A stretch of 44,428 nucleotides of DNA, from contig NZ_POUB01000025.1 of NCBI RefSeq assembly GCF_003236335.1, forward strand, positions 1-44,428, read 5' to 3'. Below, in pieces: positions 32,580-40,383 of the stretch. The position numbers and the translations under genes are program-made. This stretch comes from Micromonospora deserti (GTDB lineage Bacteria; Actinomycetota; Actinomycetes; Mycobacteriales; Micromonosporaceae). Below the pieces are notes generated by a model, which did not search any database, was not told the origin of the DNA, and worked only from the letters and a program-made list of their open reading frames with translations. How positions within the stretch are numbered: the first letter of the stretch is position 1; every line of letters starts with the position of its first letter.

Positions 32580-33848
32580 TCAGCGGTCGGCGGCCACCCG
32601 GGAGCGGTCGTAGCCGGCGGCGGCCCGGTCGTGGTCGGTGAGGTCACGCAGGTGCCGGACGGGCGACAGCAGCAGCACCGCCGGTGCGCAGACCGCCGCG
32701 CCGGCGAAGGCCAGCAGCGTGGTGCGGGCGCCGACGGCGCCGGCCAGGGCGCCGGCGGTGAGGCCGCCGATCGGGATCGCGCCCCAGGAGACGAACCGGA
32801 CGGTGGCCATCACCCGGGAGAGCAGGTCGGGCGGGCTGGCGATTTGCCGGTAGGTCCGGGTGGTCACGCTGAGCACCACCACGCCGCCGGCGAAGACGAC
32901 GTTGCCGACCGCGAAGGCCGCGTACGCCGGCCAGCCGCTGCCCCAGGGGACGAGGAACGCCCCGCCCACGGAGACCGCGCCGGCGGCGATCAGCGCGCGG
33001 GCGGTGCCGAGGCGGGCCGTGATCCGGGGGGTCAGCGCCGCCCCGACCAGCGAGCCGACGCCCTCGACGGCGAGCAGCGCGCCGACCAGGCCGGGCGGCG
33101 CGTCCAGCTCCCGGACCAGGTAGAGCGGGTAGAGCGCGAACTGGGCCCCGCAGACGAAGTTCACCGCCGTCGCGGCCCACATGCCGGGCCCCATCACCGG
33201 GTGGTACGCCACGAACCGCCAGCCCTCCCGGATCAGCTTGCCGAGCGGCGGCCACCGGTCGGGTGCGGCGGCGCGCCGGGCGGGCAGGGAGCGGAGCAGG
33301 GCCGCCGAGACGAGGTAGCTGGCCGCGTCGACGAGCAGGGTCGGCACCGCGCCGAGCGCCTGCACGGCGAGCCCGCCGAGGGATGGCCCACTGAGCTGGG
33401 TGGCGGCGTGGGTGGCCGAGGTGAGGCTGTTGCGGGACTGCAGCTGCTCCCGGTCGACGATGCTCGGCAGGAAGGTGGCGTTCGCCACGTCGGAGAGCAC
33501 GGTGGCGAAGCTGATCACCAGTGCGGTGACGATCAGGTGGGCGACGGTCAGCCGGCCCGACCACCAGGCGAGCGGGATCGACGCGACGGCCACCGCGCGG
33601 GCCAGGTCGGCGCCCACCTGGGCGCCGCGCAGCGGCAACCGCTGCACGATGACACCGGCCGGCAGCCCGATCACGAGCCAGGCGACGTAGCTGGCTGCCG
33701 CGACCAGCCCCATCTCGAACGGGCTGGCGTCGAGCACGGTCAGGGCGGTGAGTGGCAGGGCCACCGCGCCGACCGCCGACCCGACCGAGCTGGCCGTGCC
33801 GGCGGTCCACCAGCGCCAGAACACCCCGGCCCGCTGTCCGACGCCCAT
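32580..33848 (-). CDS. MFS transporter (MFS_3/EntS-like exporter)
   Basis: A 422-residue major facilitator protein with about 12 membrane helices. It begins MGVGQRAGVFWRWWTAGTASS, typical of the MFS_3 exporter group, with the loop between helices 2 and 3 reading GLPAGVIVQRLPLRG and LRSLPARRAAAPDRWPPLGKLI as the central cytoplasmic loop. Substrate is unknown; relatives export siderophores or drugs. ATG 33848 is chosen over a longer frame that would cross the divergent regulator's promoter. It is divergent from the HxlR-peroxiredoxin gene, with a perfect inverted repeat between them, so redox- or ligand-responsive control of the exporter is likely. Confidence 0.9.
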   Translation of the reverse strand: MGVGQRAGVFWRWWTAGTASSVGSAVGAVALPLTALTVLDASPFEMGLVAAASYVAWLVIGLPAGVIVQRLPLRGAQVGADLARAVAVASIPLAWWSGRLTVAHLIVTALVISFATVLSDVANATFLPSIVDREQLQSRNSLTSATHAATQLSGPSLGGLAVQALGAVPTLLVDAASYLVSAALLRSLPARRAAAPDRWPPLGKLIREGWRFVAYHPVMGPGMWAATAVNFVCGAQFALYPLYLVRELDAPPGLVGALLAVEGVGSLVGAALTPRITARLGTARALIAAGAVSVGGAFLVPWGSGWPAYAAFAVGNVVFAGGVVVLSVTTRTYRQIASPPDLLSRVMATVRFVSWGAIPIGGLTAGALAGAVGARTTLLAFAGAAVCAPAVLLLSPVRHLRDLTDHDRAAAGYDRSRVAADR

Positions 33849-33880
33849 GGTCGTCCGCCCCCGTTCCCGCAAGCCAGTAA

Positions 33881-33895
33881 GTTCCAATCTGGAAC
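33881..33895. promoter_or_regulatory. inverted repeat operator candidate
   Basis: GTTCCA-ATC-TGGAAC is a perfect 6-bp dyad with a three-base centre, placed between the divergent exporter and regulator and just upstream of a TATAGT box. It is a good candidate binding site for the HxlR-peroxiredoxin protein. Confidence 0.5.
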
Positions 33896-33899
33896 GGAC

Positions 33900-33905
33900 T
33901 ATAGT
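33900..33905 (+). promoter_or_regulatory. -10 box of the HxlR-peroxiredoxin gene
   Basis: TATAGT lies 16 bases before GTG 33922 and five bases after the dyad, so a protein on the dyad would cover the -35 region. Confidence 0.45.
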
Positions 33906-33921
33906 CGGGGCGACGAAACTG

Positions 33922-34818
33922 GTGGGGGTGGGGGAGTTGCGGCGGGCCGACCTCGCGGACGCGGACTGCGGCATCGCCCAGGCGCTGGGCGTGCTGGGTG
34001 ACTGGTGGACCTTCCTCATCGTGCGCGACGTCGCTGGCGGCACGACCCGCTTCGACGCCCTCCAGCGGGAGCTCGGGGTCAGCCGGCGCGCGCTGGCCGA
34101 ACGGCTTGCCGGGCTGGTGGAGCATGGCGTGCTGGAGCGCCGGCCCTACTCGCGGCACCCGCTCCGCTTCGACTACCTGCTCACCGCCAAGGGTGAGGGC
34201 CTGCTGCCGGTGCTCATCGCCCTGCAGGACTGGGGCACCCGCCACGTCATGGGCGACGGGGAACTCACCGCGACGGCCGCCGCCACCTCCCCTGAGGCGC
34301 GCCGGGTGCACGACCTGGTCGGGCGGCGGCTGCCGGAGGTGGTGCTGCCCCGGCACGACGGCCAGCCGGTGGCGGTGGCCGGCGGGCGGAGCTGGCGGGT
34401 GCTCTACCTTTTCCCCGGGGCGTTCGCCCCGGCGGCGCGAGGGCTCCCGCCGGGCTGGGCGAACATCCCTGGCGCGGGCGGCTGCACCCTGGAGTCGACC
34501 ACCTACGCGGCCCGGCACGCGGACTTCGGGGCCGCCGGTGCCGAGGTCCGGGGGGTCAGCACCCAGCGCCCGGACCAGCTGGCCGATTTCGTGGCGTACG
34601 CCGGGCTGCCCTTCCCGCTCCTGTCCGACCAGGATGGCCGGCTGGCGGCCGGGCTGCTGCTGCCCACCTTCCGCGCCGGGGGCGTCGAGCGGTTCAAGCG
34701 GCTCACGCTCCTGGTCGACCCGGGCGCGGTGGTCCGCGCGGTCCAGTTTCCGGTCACCGACCCGGCCGGCTCGGTGGACGAGATGCTCGACCTGGTCCGC
34801 CGCCGGTCCGCGGCCTGA
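33922..34818 (+). CDS. HxlR winged-helix regulator fused to peroxiredoxin domain
   Basis: A 298-residue two-domain protein. Residues about 8-110 are an HxlR/MarR-like winged helix: DADCGIAQALGVLGDWWTFLIVRD with the family's N-terminal Cys (Cys16), FDALQRELGVSRRALAERLAGLVEHGVLERRPYS as the recognition region, and FDYLLTAKGEGLLPVLIALQDWG. Residues about 130-298 resemble a thioredoxin-fold peroxiredoxin of the BCP/AhpC-TSA type: LYLFPGAF, GAGGCTLESTTYA with Cys188 at the peroxidatic position, GAEVRGVSTQRPDQLADF, PFPLLSDQDGRLAAGL and LTLLVDPGAVVRAVQFPV. The fusion suggests a peroxide or thiol sensor. The start is uncertain among GTG 33922, GTG 33928 and TTG 33937. It diverges from an MFS exporter with a shared operator candidate. 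Confidence 0.85.
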   Translation: MGVGELRRADLADADCGIAQALGVLGDWWTFLIVRDVAGGTTRFDALQRELGVSRRALAERLAGLVEHGVLERRPYSRHPLRFDYLLTAKGEGLLPVLIALQDWGTRHVMGDGELTATAAATSPEARRVHDLVGRRLPEVVLPRHDGQPVAVAGGRSWRVLYLFPGAFAPAARGLPPGWANIPGAGGCTLESTTYAARHADFGAAGAEVRGVSTQRPDQLADFVAYAGLPFPLLSDQDGRLAAGLLLPTFRAGGVERFKRLTLLVDPGAVVRAVQFPVTDPAGSVDEMLDLVRRRSAA

Positions 34819-34991
34819 GCCCGTCCGCCGCCGCGGGCCGTGACGCCGGACCGGGGGCGTGGGCCGGGGGAGCAGGGGCCCGAGGAAGCCAAATCTGAAG
34901 ACTGTTTACCGTGAGAGCTGACGACGTTTATCGATGAACGGGAGTGCGCTCTCCGGCGCCGGGTCGGCTAGGTCGTCGCCCAAACGACCGT

Positions 34992-34997
34992 TAAGCT
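34992..34997 (+). promoter_or_regulatory. -10 box of leaderless M24 peptidase gene
   Basis: TAAGCT ends six bases before GTG 35004. The 185-base gap after the HxlR gene is locally richer in A/T (about 34890-34940) and shows no other clear element. Confidence 0.5.
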
Positions 34998-35003
34998 GAC
35001 GGG

Positions 35004-36119
35004 GTGGGAACCGACGATCTGTACCCGCCGCAGCGGCTGGTCGCCGCGCAGCGCGCCACCGCCGCCGCCGGCCTCGACGCGCTGCTGCTCACCCCCGGAT
35101 CGGACCTGCGTTACCTGACCGGTTACGACGCGCACGTCGGCGAGCGGCTGACCTGCCTGGTGCTGCCCGCCGAGGGGGAGCCGACGCTGGTCGTGCCCAC
35201 CCTGGAACGCCCGGCCGCCGAGGCGTCTCCGGCGCCGGCCACCGGTGTGCGGATCGTGGACCACGCCGACGGCACCGACCCGTACCCCCTGGTCGTCGCG
35301 GCCCTCGGTGGGCCGGTGGCAGCGGTCGGGCTGGCCGACCGGATGTGGGCCGAACAGGTCCTCGCCCTGCGCGCGGCGCTGCCCGGCGTCGCGCAGCGGC
35401 TCGCCTCCGAGGTGCTGCGCGAGCTGCGGATCCGCAAGTCCCCGGCCGAGGTGGCGGCCCTCGCCGAGGCGGGCGCGGCGATCGACGCGGTGCACGCCCG
35501 GATGGGCCGGTGGCTGCGCCCCGGACGCACCGAGGCCGAGGTGGGCGCCGACATCGCCGCGGCCATCCGGGCGGCCGGTCACGTGACCGTCGACTTCGTC
35601 ATCGTCGCCGCCGGCCCGAACGGCGCCAGCCCGCACCACGGCACCTCCGACCGCCCAATCGGGGCCGGTGAGCCGGTGGTGGTGGACATCGGCGGCACCA
35701 TGCCCTCGGGCTACCGCTCCGACTGCACCCGTACCTACGTCGCCGGCGGGCGCGCCCCGGCCGAGTTCACCGACTACTACATGGTGCTGCACGCCGCCCA
35801 GGCCGCGGCGGTGGCGGCGGTGCGTCCCGGGGTGACCGCCGAGGCGGTGGACGTCGCCGCGCGGGCGCCGATCGCCTCCGCCGGCTACGGCGACGCGTTC
35901 CTGCACCGCACCGGCCACGGCATCGGCCTGGACGGCCACGAGGAGCCGTACGTGGTGGCGGGCAACGCCCGGCCGCTGGAGCCGGGCATGGCGTTCTCCG
36001 TCGAACCCGGCATCTACCTGGCGGGCCGGCACGGCGCCCGCATCGAGGACATCGTCGTCTGCACGACGGACGGCGGGCAACGGCTCAACACCACCCCCAC
36101 GGAGCTCATCGCGCTATGA
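35004..36119 (+). CDS. M24 family Xaa-Pro peptidase
   Basis: A 371-residue cytoplasmic metallopeptidase of the M24 pita-bread family, closest in layout to Xaa-Pro dipeptidase/aminopeptidase. The N-terminal creatinase-like domain (about 8-130) includes LDALLLTPGSDLRYLTGYDAH. The catalytic domain has metal ligands in VVVDIGGTMPSGYRSDCTRTY (two Asp), HRTGHGIGLDGHEEPY (His), FSVEPGIYL (Glu) and ARIEDIVV (Glu). GTG 35004 is leaderless behind TAAGCT. Its stop overlaps the acyl-CoA dehydrogenase ATG by four bases, so the two are co-translated, although no shared pathway is obvious. Confidence 0.93.
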   Translation: MGTDDLYPPQRLVAAQRATAAAGLDALLLTPGSDLRYLTGYDAHVGERLTCLVLPAEGEPTLVVPTLERPAAEASPAPATGVRIVDHADGTDPYPLVVAALGGPVAAVGLADRMWAEQVLALRAALPGVAQRLASEVLRELRIRKSPAEVAALAEAGAAIDAVHARMGRWLRPGRTEAEVGADIAAAIRAAGHVTVDFVIVAAGPNGASPHHGTSDRPIGAGEPVVVDIGGTMPSGYRSDCTRTYVAGGRAPAEFTDYYMVLHAAQAAAVAAVRPGVTAEAVDVAARAPIASAGYGDAFLHRTGHGIGLDGHEEPYVVAGNARPLEPGMAFSVEPGIYLAGRHGARIEDIVVCTTDGGQRLNTTPTELIAL

Positions 36120-37258
36120 CTGTCGACCGGATCCTCCCCACCGACGAGGCCCACGACCTGCTCGACCTCGCCACCGAACTCGCCGACCGGGAACTGGCCC
36201 CGAAGGCCGCCGGGTTCGAGGAGCGCGCCGAGTTCCCCCGGGAGGTGCTGCGCACCCTGGGCCGGGCCGGCCTGCTCGGCCTGCCGTACCCCGAGGAGTA
36301 CGGTGGCGCGGCCCAGCCGTACGAGGTCTACCTGCAGGTGCTGGAGATCCTGGCCAGCCGCTGGCTGGCGGTCGCCGAGGCGGTCAGTGTGCACACCCTG
36401 TCCTGCTACCCGCTCGCCCAGTTCGGCACGGACGAGCAGCGCAAGCTGCTGCCCGACATGATCGGCGGGGAGCTGCTCGGCGCGTACTGCCTCTCGGAGC
36501 CGCAGGGCGGCTCGGACGCGGCGGCGCTGACCACGAAGGCCGTGCGCGAGGGCGACTCCTACGTGGTGACCGGCACCAAGGCGTGGATCACCCACGCCCG
36601 GGTGGCCGACTTCTACAACATCTTCTGCCGCACCGGCGGACCCGGCCCGAAGGGCATCTCCTGCCTGCTCGCCGACCGTGGCACGCCGGGCATCCACCCG
36701 CAGGCCGCGGAGCGGACGATGGGCCTGCACGCCTCGCCGGTGGCGCAGATCGCGTTCGACGGGGCGCGGGTGCCGGCCGAGCGGCTGATCGGCGGGGCGG
36801 GGGGCGGCTTCGGCATCGCGATGTCCGCGCTGGACTCCGGCCGCCTCGGCATCGCCGCCTGCGCGGTCGGGCTGGCCCAGGCGGCGCTCGACTACGCGGT
36901 CGGCTACGCCCGGGAGCGGCAGCAGTTCGGCCGGCCGATCATCGACTTCCAGGGTCTCGGCTTCACCCTCGCCGACCTGGCCACGCAGATCTCCGCGGCG
37001 CGGGCGCTGACCCTGGCGGCGGCCCGGCTGCGCGACGCCGGCCGGCCGTACTCGATCGAGGCGGCCAAGGCGAAGCTGTTCGCCACCGACGTGGCGATGC
37101 GGGTGACCATCGACGCGGTGCAGGTGCTCGGCGGCGCCGGTTACGTGGCCGACCATCCCGTGGAGCGGTACATGCGCGAGGCGAAGGTGCTGCAGATCGT
37201 CGAGGGCACCAACCAGATCCAGCGGCTGGTCATCTCCCGGTCCCTGGCCAAGGGCTGA
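36116..37258 (+). CDS. acyl-CoA dehydrogenase
   Basis: A 380-residue FAD-dependent acyl-CoA dehydrogenase, oxidising an acyl-CoA to the trans-2-enoyl-CoA. Family blocks: GLPYPEEYGGAAQPYEVYLQ, YCLSEPQGGSDAAAL for FAD binding, TGTKAWITHARVADFY, GFGIAMSALDSGRLGIAA, the signature RQQFGRPIIDFQGLGF, and VQVLGGAGYVADHPVERYMREAK. It ends with QIVEGTNQIQRLVISR, whose Glu363 matches the catalytic base of the short/medium-chain branch. Chain-length preference cannot be read. It follows the M24 peptidase by an ATGA overlap and is closed by a strong hairpin. Confidence 0.95.
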   Translation: MTVDRILPTDEAHDLLDLATELADRELAPKAAGFEERAEFPREVLRTLGRAGLLGLPYPEEYGGAAQPYEVYLQVLEILASRWLAVAEAVSVHTLSCYPLAQFGTDEQRKLLPDMIGGELLGAYCLSEPQGGSDAAALTTKAVREGDSYVVTGTKAWITHARVADFYNIFCRTGGPGPKGISCLLADRGTPGIHPQAAERTMGLHASPVAQIAFDGARVPAERLIGGAGGGFGIAMSALDSGRLGIAACAVGLAQAALDYAVGYARERQQFGRPIIDFQGLGFTLADLATQISAARALTLAAARLRDAGRPYSIEAAKAKLFATDVAMRVTIDAVQVLGGAGYVADHPVERYMREAKVLQIVEGTNQIQRLVISRSLAKG

Positions 37259-37274
37259 CCGACACGGAACGCGA

Positions 37275-37316
37275 CGACGACGGGCCCGTGGGTGACGCCC
37301 GGCGGGCCCGTCGTCG
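37275..37316 (+). terminator. hairpin after acyl-CoA dehydrogenase
   Basis: A perfect 14-bp stem (37275-37288 with 37303-37316, loop 14) lies 16 bases after the stop codon. A short T-rich run occurs a little later (37327-37331). Confidence 0.75.
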
Positions 37317-37336
37317 CACTGTGGCGTTTTTCCCGG

Positions 37337-37342
37337 TAGGTT
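37337..37342 (+). promoter_or_regulatory. -10 box of leaderless Lrp-type gene
   Basis: TAGGTT ends seven bases before GTG 37350 and decides between that start and TTG 37341, which overlaps the box. Confidence 0.5.
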
Positions 37343-37349
37343 GCACGCC

Positions 37350-37856
37350 GTGGAGGAGATCGACCGCGCCATCGTCGCCGCGCTGACGGCTGACGGCCGG
37401 CTGTCGTACACGGATCTGGCGGAGAGGGTGGGCCTGTCGGTGTCCGCCGTGCACCAGCGGGTGCGCCGGCTGGAGCAGCGCGGGGTGATCAAGGGGTACG
37501 CCGCGCGGGTCTCCTTCGAGGCCCTCGACCTGCCGCTGACCGCGTTCGTGGCGATCCGGCCGTTCGACCCGTCACAGCCGGACGACGCCCCGGAGCGGCT
37601 GGCCCACCTGCCGGAGATCGACTCGTGCTACTCGGTCGCTGGTGAGGATTTCTACCTGCTGCTGGTGCGGGTGGCCAGCCCGACCCACCTTGAGCGCGTG
37701 CTGCAGGAGATCCGCACCGCGGCGAACGTCACGACCCGGACGACGGTGGTGCTCTCCACGCCGTACGAGAACCGGCCGCCGAAGATCAGTGCCGATCCGA
37801 ACCCGCGGGTACGGGCCCGGGCGGCGGGTGAGCCGGCTGGTTCCAGCGCAGGATGA
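37350..37856 (+). CDS. Lrp/AsnC family transcriptional regulator
   Basis: A 168-residue feast/famine regulator. The N-terminal helix-turn-helix (about 1-50) reads EEIDRAIVAALTADGRLSYTDLAERVGLS and SAVHQRVRRLEQRGVIKGYAA. The C-terminal RAM ligand-binding domain (about 62-138) includes LTAFVAIRPF, EIDSCYSVAGEDFYLLLVRVAS and LERVLQEIRTAANVTTRTTVVLSTPYENR. A basic, Pro/Ala-rich tail of about 25 residues follows and overlaps the convergent phosphatase gene by 71 bases. The ligand, presumably an amino acid, and targets are unknown; neighbouring catabolic genes are possible. Confidence 0.92.
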   Translation: MEEIDRAIVAALTADGRLSYTDLAERVGLSVSAVHQRVRRLEQRGVIKGYAARVSFEALDLPLTAFVAIRPFDPSQPDDAPERLAHLPEIDSCYSVAGEDFYLLLVRVASPTHLERVLQEIRTAANVTTRTTVVLSTPYENRPPKISADPNPRVRARAAGEPAGSSAG

Positions 37857-38397
37857 CCTGCCGGCCGTGTTCGTGACCGAGCACGCTGACGGTGGCGGTG
37901 TCCAGCCGTAGCCGCCCGCCGGCCGACGGGGGCAGGCCGATCCACCGGGCGCCGAGCACGCGGAGGCTGTGCGCGTGGCCGACCAGGGCGACCGTGCCGC
38001 GGTCGAGCAGGGGAGCGACGCGGGTGAGCACGCGGTCGAGCCGGTCGCCGACCTGGCCGGGTGACTCGCCGCCGGGGCAGCCGTCGGTCCAGATGTTCCA
38101 GTGCGGGTGGTCGCCGTGGATGTCGGCGGTGGTGCGCCCCTCGTACCGGCCGTAGTGCCACTCGGCGAGGTCATCGTCGACTGCGCTGATGGTGAGGCCG
38201 GCGAGCTGCGCGGTGCGCACCGCCCGGGTGCGGGGACTGGTGAGTACCGCGACGAACCGCCGCCCGGCCAGCGTCGCGCCGAGCGCGCGGGCCTGTCGTT
38301 CGCCGTCGGGCGTCAGCTCCAGGTCGGTGTACGAGGTGTGCCGGCGGCTGGCACTCCAGGTGGTCTCGCCGTGCCGGATCAGCAGCAGCTCTCCCAT
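37786..38397 (-). CDS. histidine phosphatase family protein
   Basis: A 203-residue phosphoglycerate mutase-like histidine phosphatase. [12 protein letters not shown] carries the phospho-accepting His9 in the RHG motif. [29 protein letters not shown] with the catalytic Glu, and [19 protein letters not shown] with the second His complete the active site. The substrate is unknown; relatives act on small phosphorylated metabolites. ATG 38397 is chosen because the active-site strand starts immediately; TTG 38409 would add four residues. The 3' 71 bases overlap the Lrp-type gene on the other strand. Confidence 0.93.
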   Translation of the reverse strand: MGELLLIRHGETTWSASRRHTSYTDLELTPDGERQARALGATLAGRRFVAVLTSPRTRAVRTAQLAGLTISAVDDDLAEWHYGRYEGRTTADIHGDHPHWNIWTDGCPGGESPGQVGDRLDRVLTRVAPLLDRGTVALVGHAHSLRVLGARWIGLPPSAGGRLRLDTATVSVLGHEHGRQVILRWNQPAHPPPGPVPAGSDRH

Positions 38398-38487
38398 GGC
38401 CCCAGTCAACCATCCGGTGCGGGAGCACCGCGAGCGTCCTGTCCTATCCTCCTAGGATGCCATACGGGTGGTGCTCGCCGGCACCGC

Positions 38488-38512
38488 GTTTGCCGCCACC
38501 CACGACGGGCAA
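38488..38512 (+). promoter_or_regulatory. possible stress sigma (SigB-like) promoter of csbD gene
   Basis: GTTT, 15 bases, then GGGCAA resembles the actinobacterial SigB-type pattern (GTTT and GGGTA), with one mismatch in the -10. It lies 36 bases before the CsbD start, and CsbD proteins are classic general-stress products. This is a speculative call. Confidence 0.3.
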
Positions 38513-38548
38513 GCGACCGGGACGACGCCACCGAGCGGAGGAGGCGAG

Positions 38549-38731
38549 ATGAGCTTCACCGACAAGGCCCGGAAGAAGGTCGAGGAGCTGGCCGGTACCG
38601 CGAAGGAGCGGATCGGCGACATGGCCGACAACGAGCGGATGCGCGCGGAGGGGGCGGCGCAGCAGCGCGACGCCCGGGCCAAGCGGGCCGGCGAGCAGAC
38701 CGAGAATGTGCAGGCACCCTTCACGCGGTGA
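38549..38731 (+). CDS. CsbD-like stress protein
   Basis: A 60-residue hydrophilic helical protein: [34 protein letters not shown], then [20 protein letters not shown]. This matches the CsbD family of small general-stress proteins of unknown molecular role. GGAGGAGG at 38537-38544 is a strong ribosome-binding site four bases before the ATG. A 14-bp hairpin closes the gene, so it is monocistronic. The SigB-like upstream pattern would fit the family's usual stress control but is unproven. Confidence 0.88.
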   Translation: MSFTDKARKKVEELAGTAKERIGDMADNERMRAEGAAQQRDARAKRAGEQTENVQAPFTR

Positions 38732-38742
38732 ACCGGCGAGTC

Positions 38743-38778
38743 GCGGCGGCCCCCGGCATACCTACCGGGGGCCGCCGC
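38743..38778 (+). terminator. strong hairpin after csbD gene
   Basis: A perfect 14-bp stem (38743-38756 with 38765-38778) and an eight-base loop lie 12 bases after the stop. It is among the strongest hairpins in the window. Confidence 0.75.
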
Positions 38779-38804
38779 ACGTGCGGACCGCCGGGGTGGG
38801 CGGC

Positions 38805-38810
38805 TAGGGT
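38805..38810 (+). promoter_or_regulatory. -10 box of leaderless ynfA-like gene
   Basis: TAGGGT ends seven bases before GTG 38818, with no ribosome-binding site, immediately after the csbD terminator. Confidence 0.5.
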
Positions 38811-38817
38811 CGCCGGC

Positions 38818-39150
38818 GTGAGCGTCGCCCGATCCCTGCTGTTGTTCGCCCTGGCCGCTCTGGCCGAGATCGGCGGGGCGTGGCTGGTCTGGCAGGGGTG
38901 GCGGGAGCACCGTGGCCTGTGGTGGGTCACGGCCGGGGTGATCGCCCTGGGCTGCTACGGCTTCGTGGCCACCCTCCAGCCGGATCCGCACTTCGGGCGG
39001 ATCCTGGCCGCGTACGGCGGGGTGTTCGTGGCGGGGTCGCTGGGGTGGGCGGTGCTGGTCGACGGGTTCCGGCCGGACCGCTGGGACCTGACCGGCGCCG
39101 CCATCTGCCTGGTCGGGGTCGGCGTGATCATGTACGCGCCGCGCGGCTGA
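38818..39150 (+). CDS. YnfA family small membrane protein
   Basis: A 110-residue protein with four hydrophobic helices, matching the YnfA/UPF0060 family. Signature pieces are [22 protein letters not shown] in the first helix, [44 protein letters not shown] in the middle, and [20 protein letters not shown] at the end. Relatives resemble small multidrug resistance transporters, but substrate is not established. It is leaderless behind TAGGGT. The last 23 bases overlap the convergent LtrA gene. Confidence 0.93.
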   Translation: MSVARSLLLFALAALAEIGGAWLVWQGWREHRGLWWVTAGVIALGCYGFVATLQPDPHFGRILAAYGGVFVAGSLGWAVLVDGFRPDRWDLTGAAICLVGVGVIMYAPRG

Positions 39151-40288
39151 CCGGTCGCGTCGGGCCGGCGGGGCGGCGGCCGTCGAGGATCAGCATCGCG
39201 GTCACCGGGGCGATCACGACGACCAGGTGCAGGGTGGCGTTGACGTAGGCGCCGACCGGGATCGTGGCCAGGACCAGGGCCGCGGTGACCAGGCGGCTGC
39301 CCGAACGGCCGTGGCGGACGACGCGGCGGACGTCGGCGATCCCGACCAGGAAAAGGGCGACTCCGCCGGAGAGGGCGAGCGCGGCCGGCCAACCGGTCGG
39401 GGCGTCGGGATGGGCGACGGTGGCGTGCAAGCTGGTGGCGGTGGCGATGATGCCGAGCAGCAGGACGAAGTGGGCGAGGATGTAGACGCGGGCGGACAGC
39501 CGGCTGCGGGGGCCGAGTTCGGCGCGGTCGAGGGCCGCCTCGGCGGCGCCGGCCTCGGTGAAATAGGTCCACCAGAGGGCGGCGGGGAGGGCGAGGGCCA
39601 GCACGATGGCGCCCACCGTGCTGGGGGTGAGGTGGTCCAGGGGCGCGCCCATGCCGATGGTGACCACGGTCTCGCCGAGGGCGACGATGACGAGCAGACC
39701 GTGCCGTTCGACGAAGTGGCCGGGGACGATCCGGAAGCTGGCGGCGACGCCGAGCCAGGAGTGGCCGGGGAGCAGGTAGGGCAGCACGGTCTGGGCGAAG
39801 ACGGCGGCGGCCCAGAGGGCGTACACGGCGGGTCCGGAGAGCAGGCCGGCGGCGAGGACGAGCAGGGCGGCGCCGAGATTGTAGGGGGCCAGCCGGCGGA
39901 CGCCGGCACGGGCGGTGCTCTGGCTGAACAGGGTGAGGTGGACGGTGACCACGACGAGGTAGCCGATGCCGAAGAGCAGGCCGCTGCCGGTGAAGGCGTC
40001 GGGAATGGCGATGGCGGTGAGCAGGAAGCCGGCCATCGCGGCGAAGAGGAGGAGTTTGTGGGCGGGGCGGCGGGGTGGCACGTGATTGGTGAGCCACGCG
40101 TATCCGCTGTAGAGGTACCAGAGCAGGCCGAGGATCAGGATGATGCTGCCGAGGCCGCTCCAGTCGAGGTGGTCCTCGAGCAGGTGGGCGAGTTGGGTGA
40201 TGGTGAGGACGAAGACGACGTCGAAGAAGATCTCGACGGGGGTGGCCCGGTCGGCGGGGGCGGTGTCGCGCCGCTGTCGGGTGCTCAT
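39128..40288 (-). CDS. low temperature requirement protein A (LtrA) family
   Basis: A 386-residue integral membrane protein with about ten or more helices. The LtrA signature appears early: [26 protein letters not shown]. It is followed by [55 protein letters not shown] and [17 protein letters not shown]. The family is named from a Listeria cold-growth gene, but molecular function remains unknown. ATG 40288 begins 16 residues before the signature. A longer open frame upstream is kamA shadow. It lies downstream of kamA on the same strand, after a hairpin. Confidence 0.93.
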   Translation of the reverse strand: MSTRQRRDTAPADRATPVEIFFDVVFVLTITQLAHLLEDHLDWSGLGSIILILGLLWYLYSGYAWLTNHVPPRRPAHKLLLFAAMAGFLLTAIAIPDAFTGSGLLFGIGYLVVVTVHLTLFSQSTARAGVRRLAPYNLGAALLVLAAGLLSGPAVYALWAAAVFAQTVLPYLLPGHSWLGVAASFRIVPGHFVERHGLLVIVALGETVVTIGMGAPLDHLTPSTVGAIVLALALPAALWWTYFTEAGAAEAALDRAELGPRSRLSARVYILAHFVLLLGIIATATSLHATVAHPDAPTGWPAALALSGGVALFLVGIADVRRVVRHGRSGSRLVTAALVLATIPVGAYVNATLHLVVVIAPVTAMLILDGRRPAGPTRPVSRAART

Positions 40289-40333
40289 GAGGGTGGAGGC
40301 TAACCGGGCCGGGTGCGGTGGTGGGCGCAAACG

Positions 40334-40370
40334 CGTCACCCCCGGCGTCGGTGTGACGGCGGGGGTGACG
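40334..40370 (-). terminator. hairpin after kamA
   Basis: An 11-bp stem (40334-40344 with 40360-40370, loop 15) lies just downstream of the kamA stop on the minus strand and separates kamA from the LtrA gene. Confidence 0.55.
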
Positions 40371-40383
40371 GGGTGCGGGTGGG

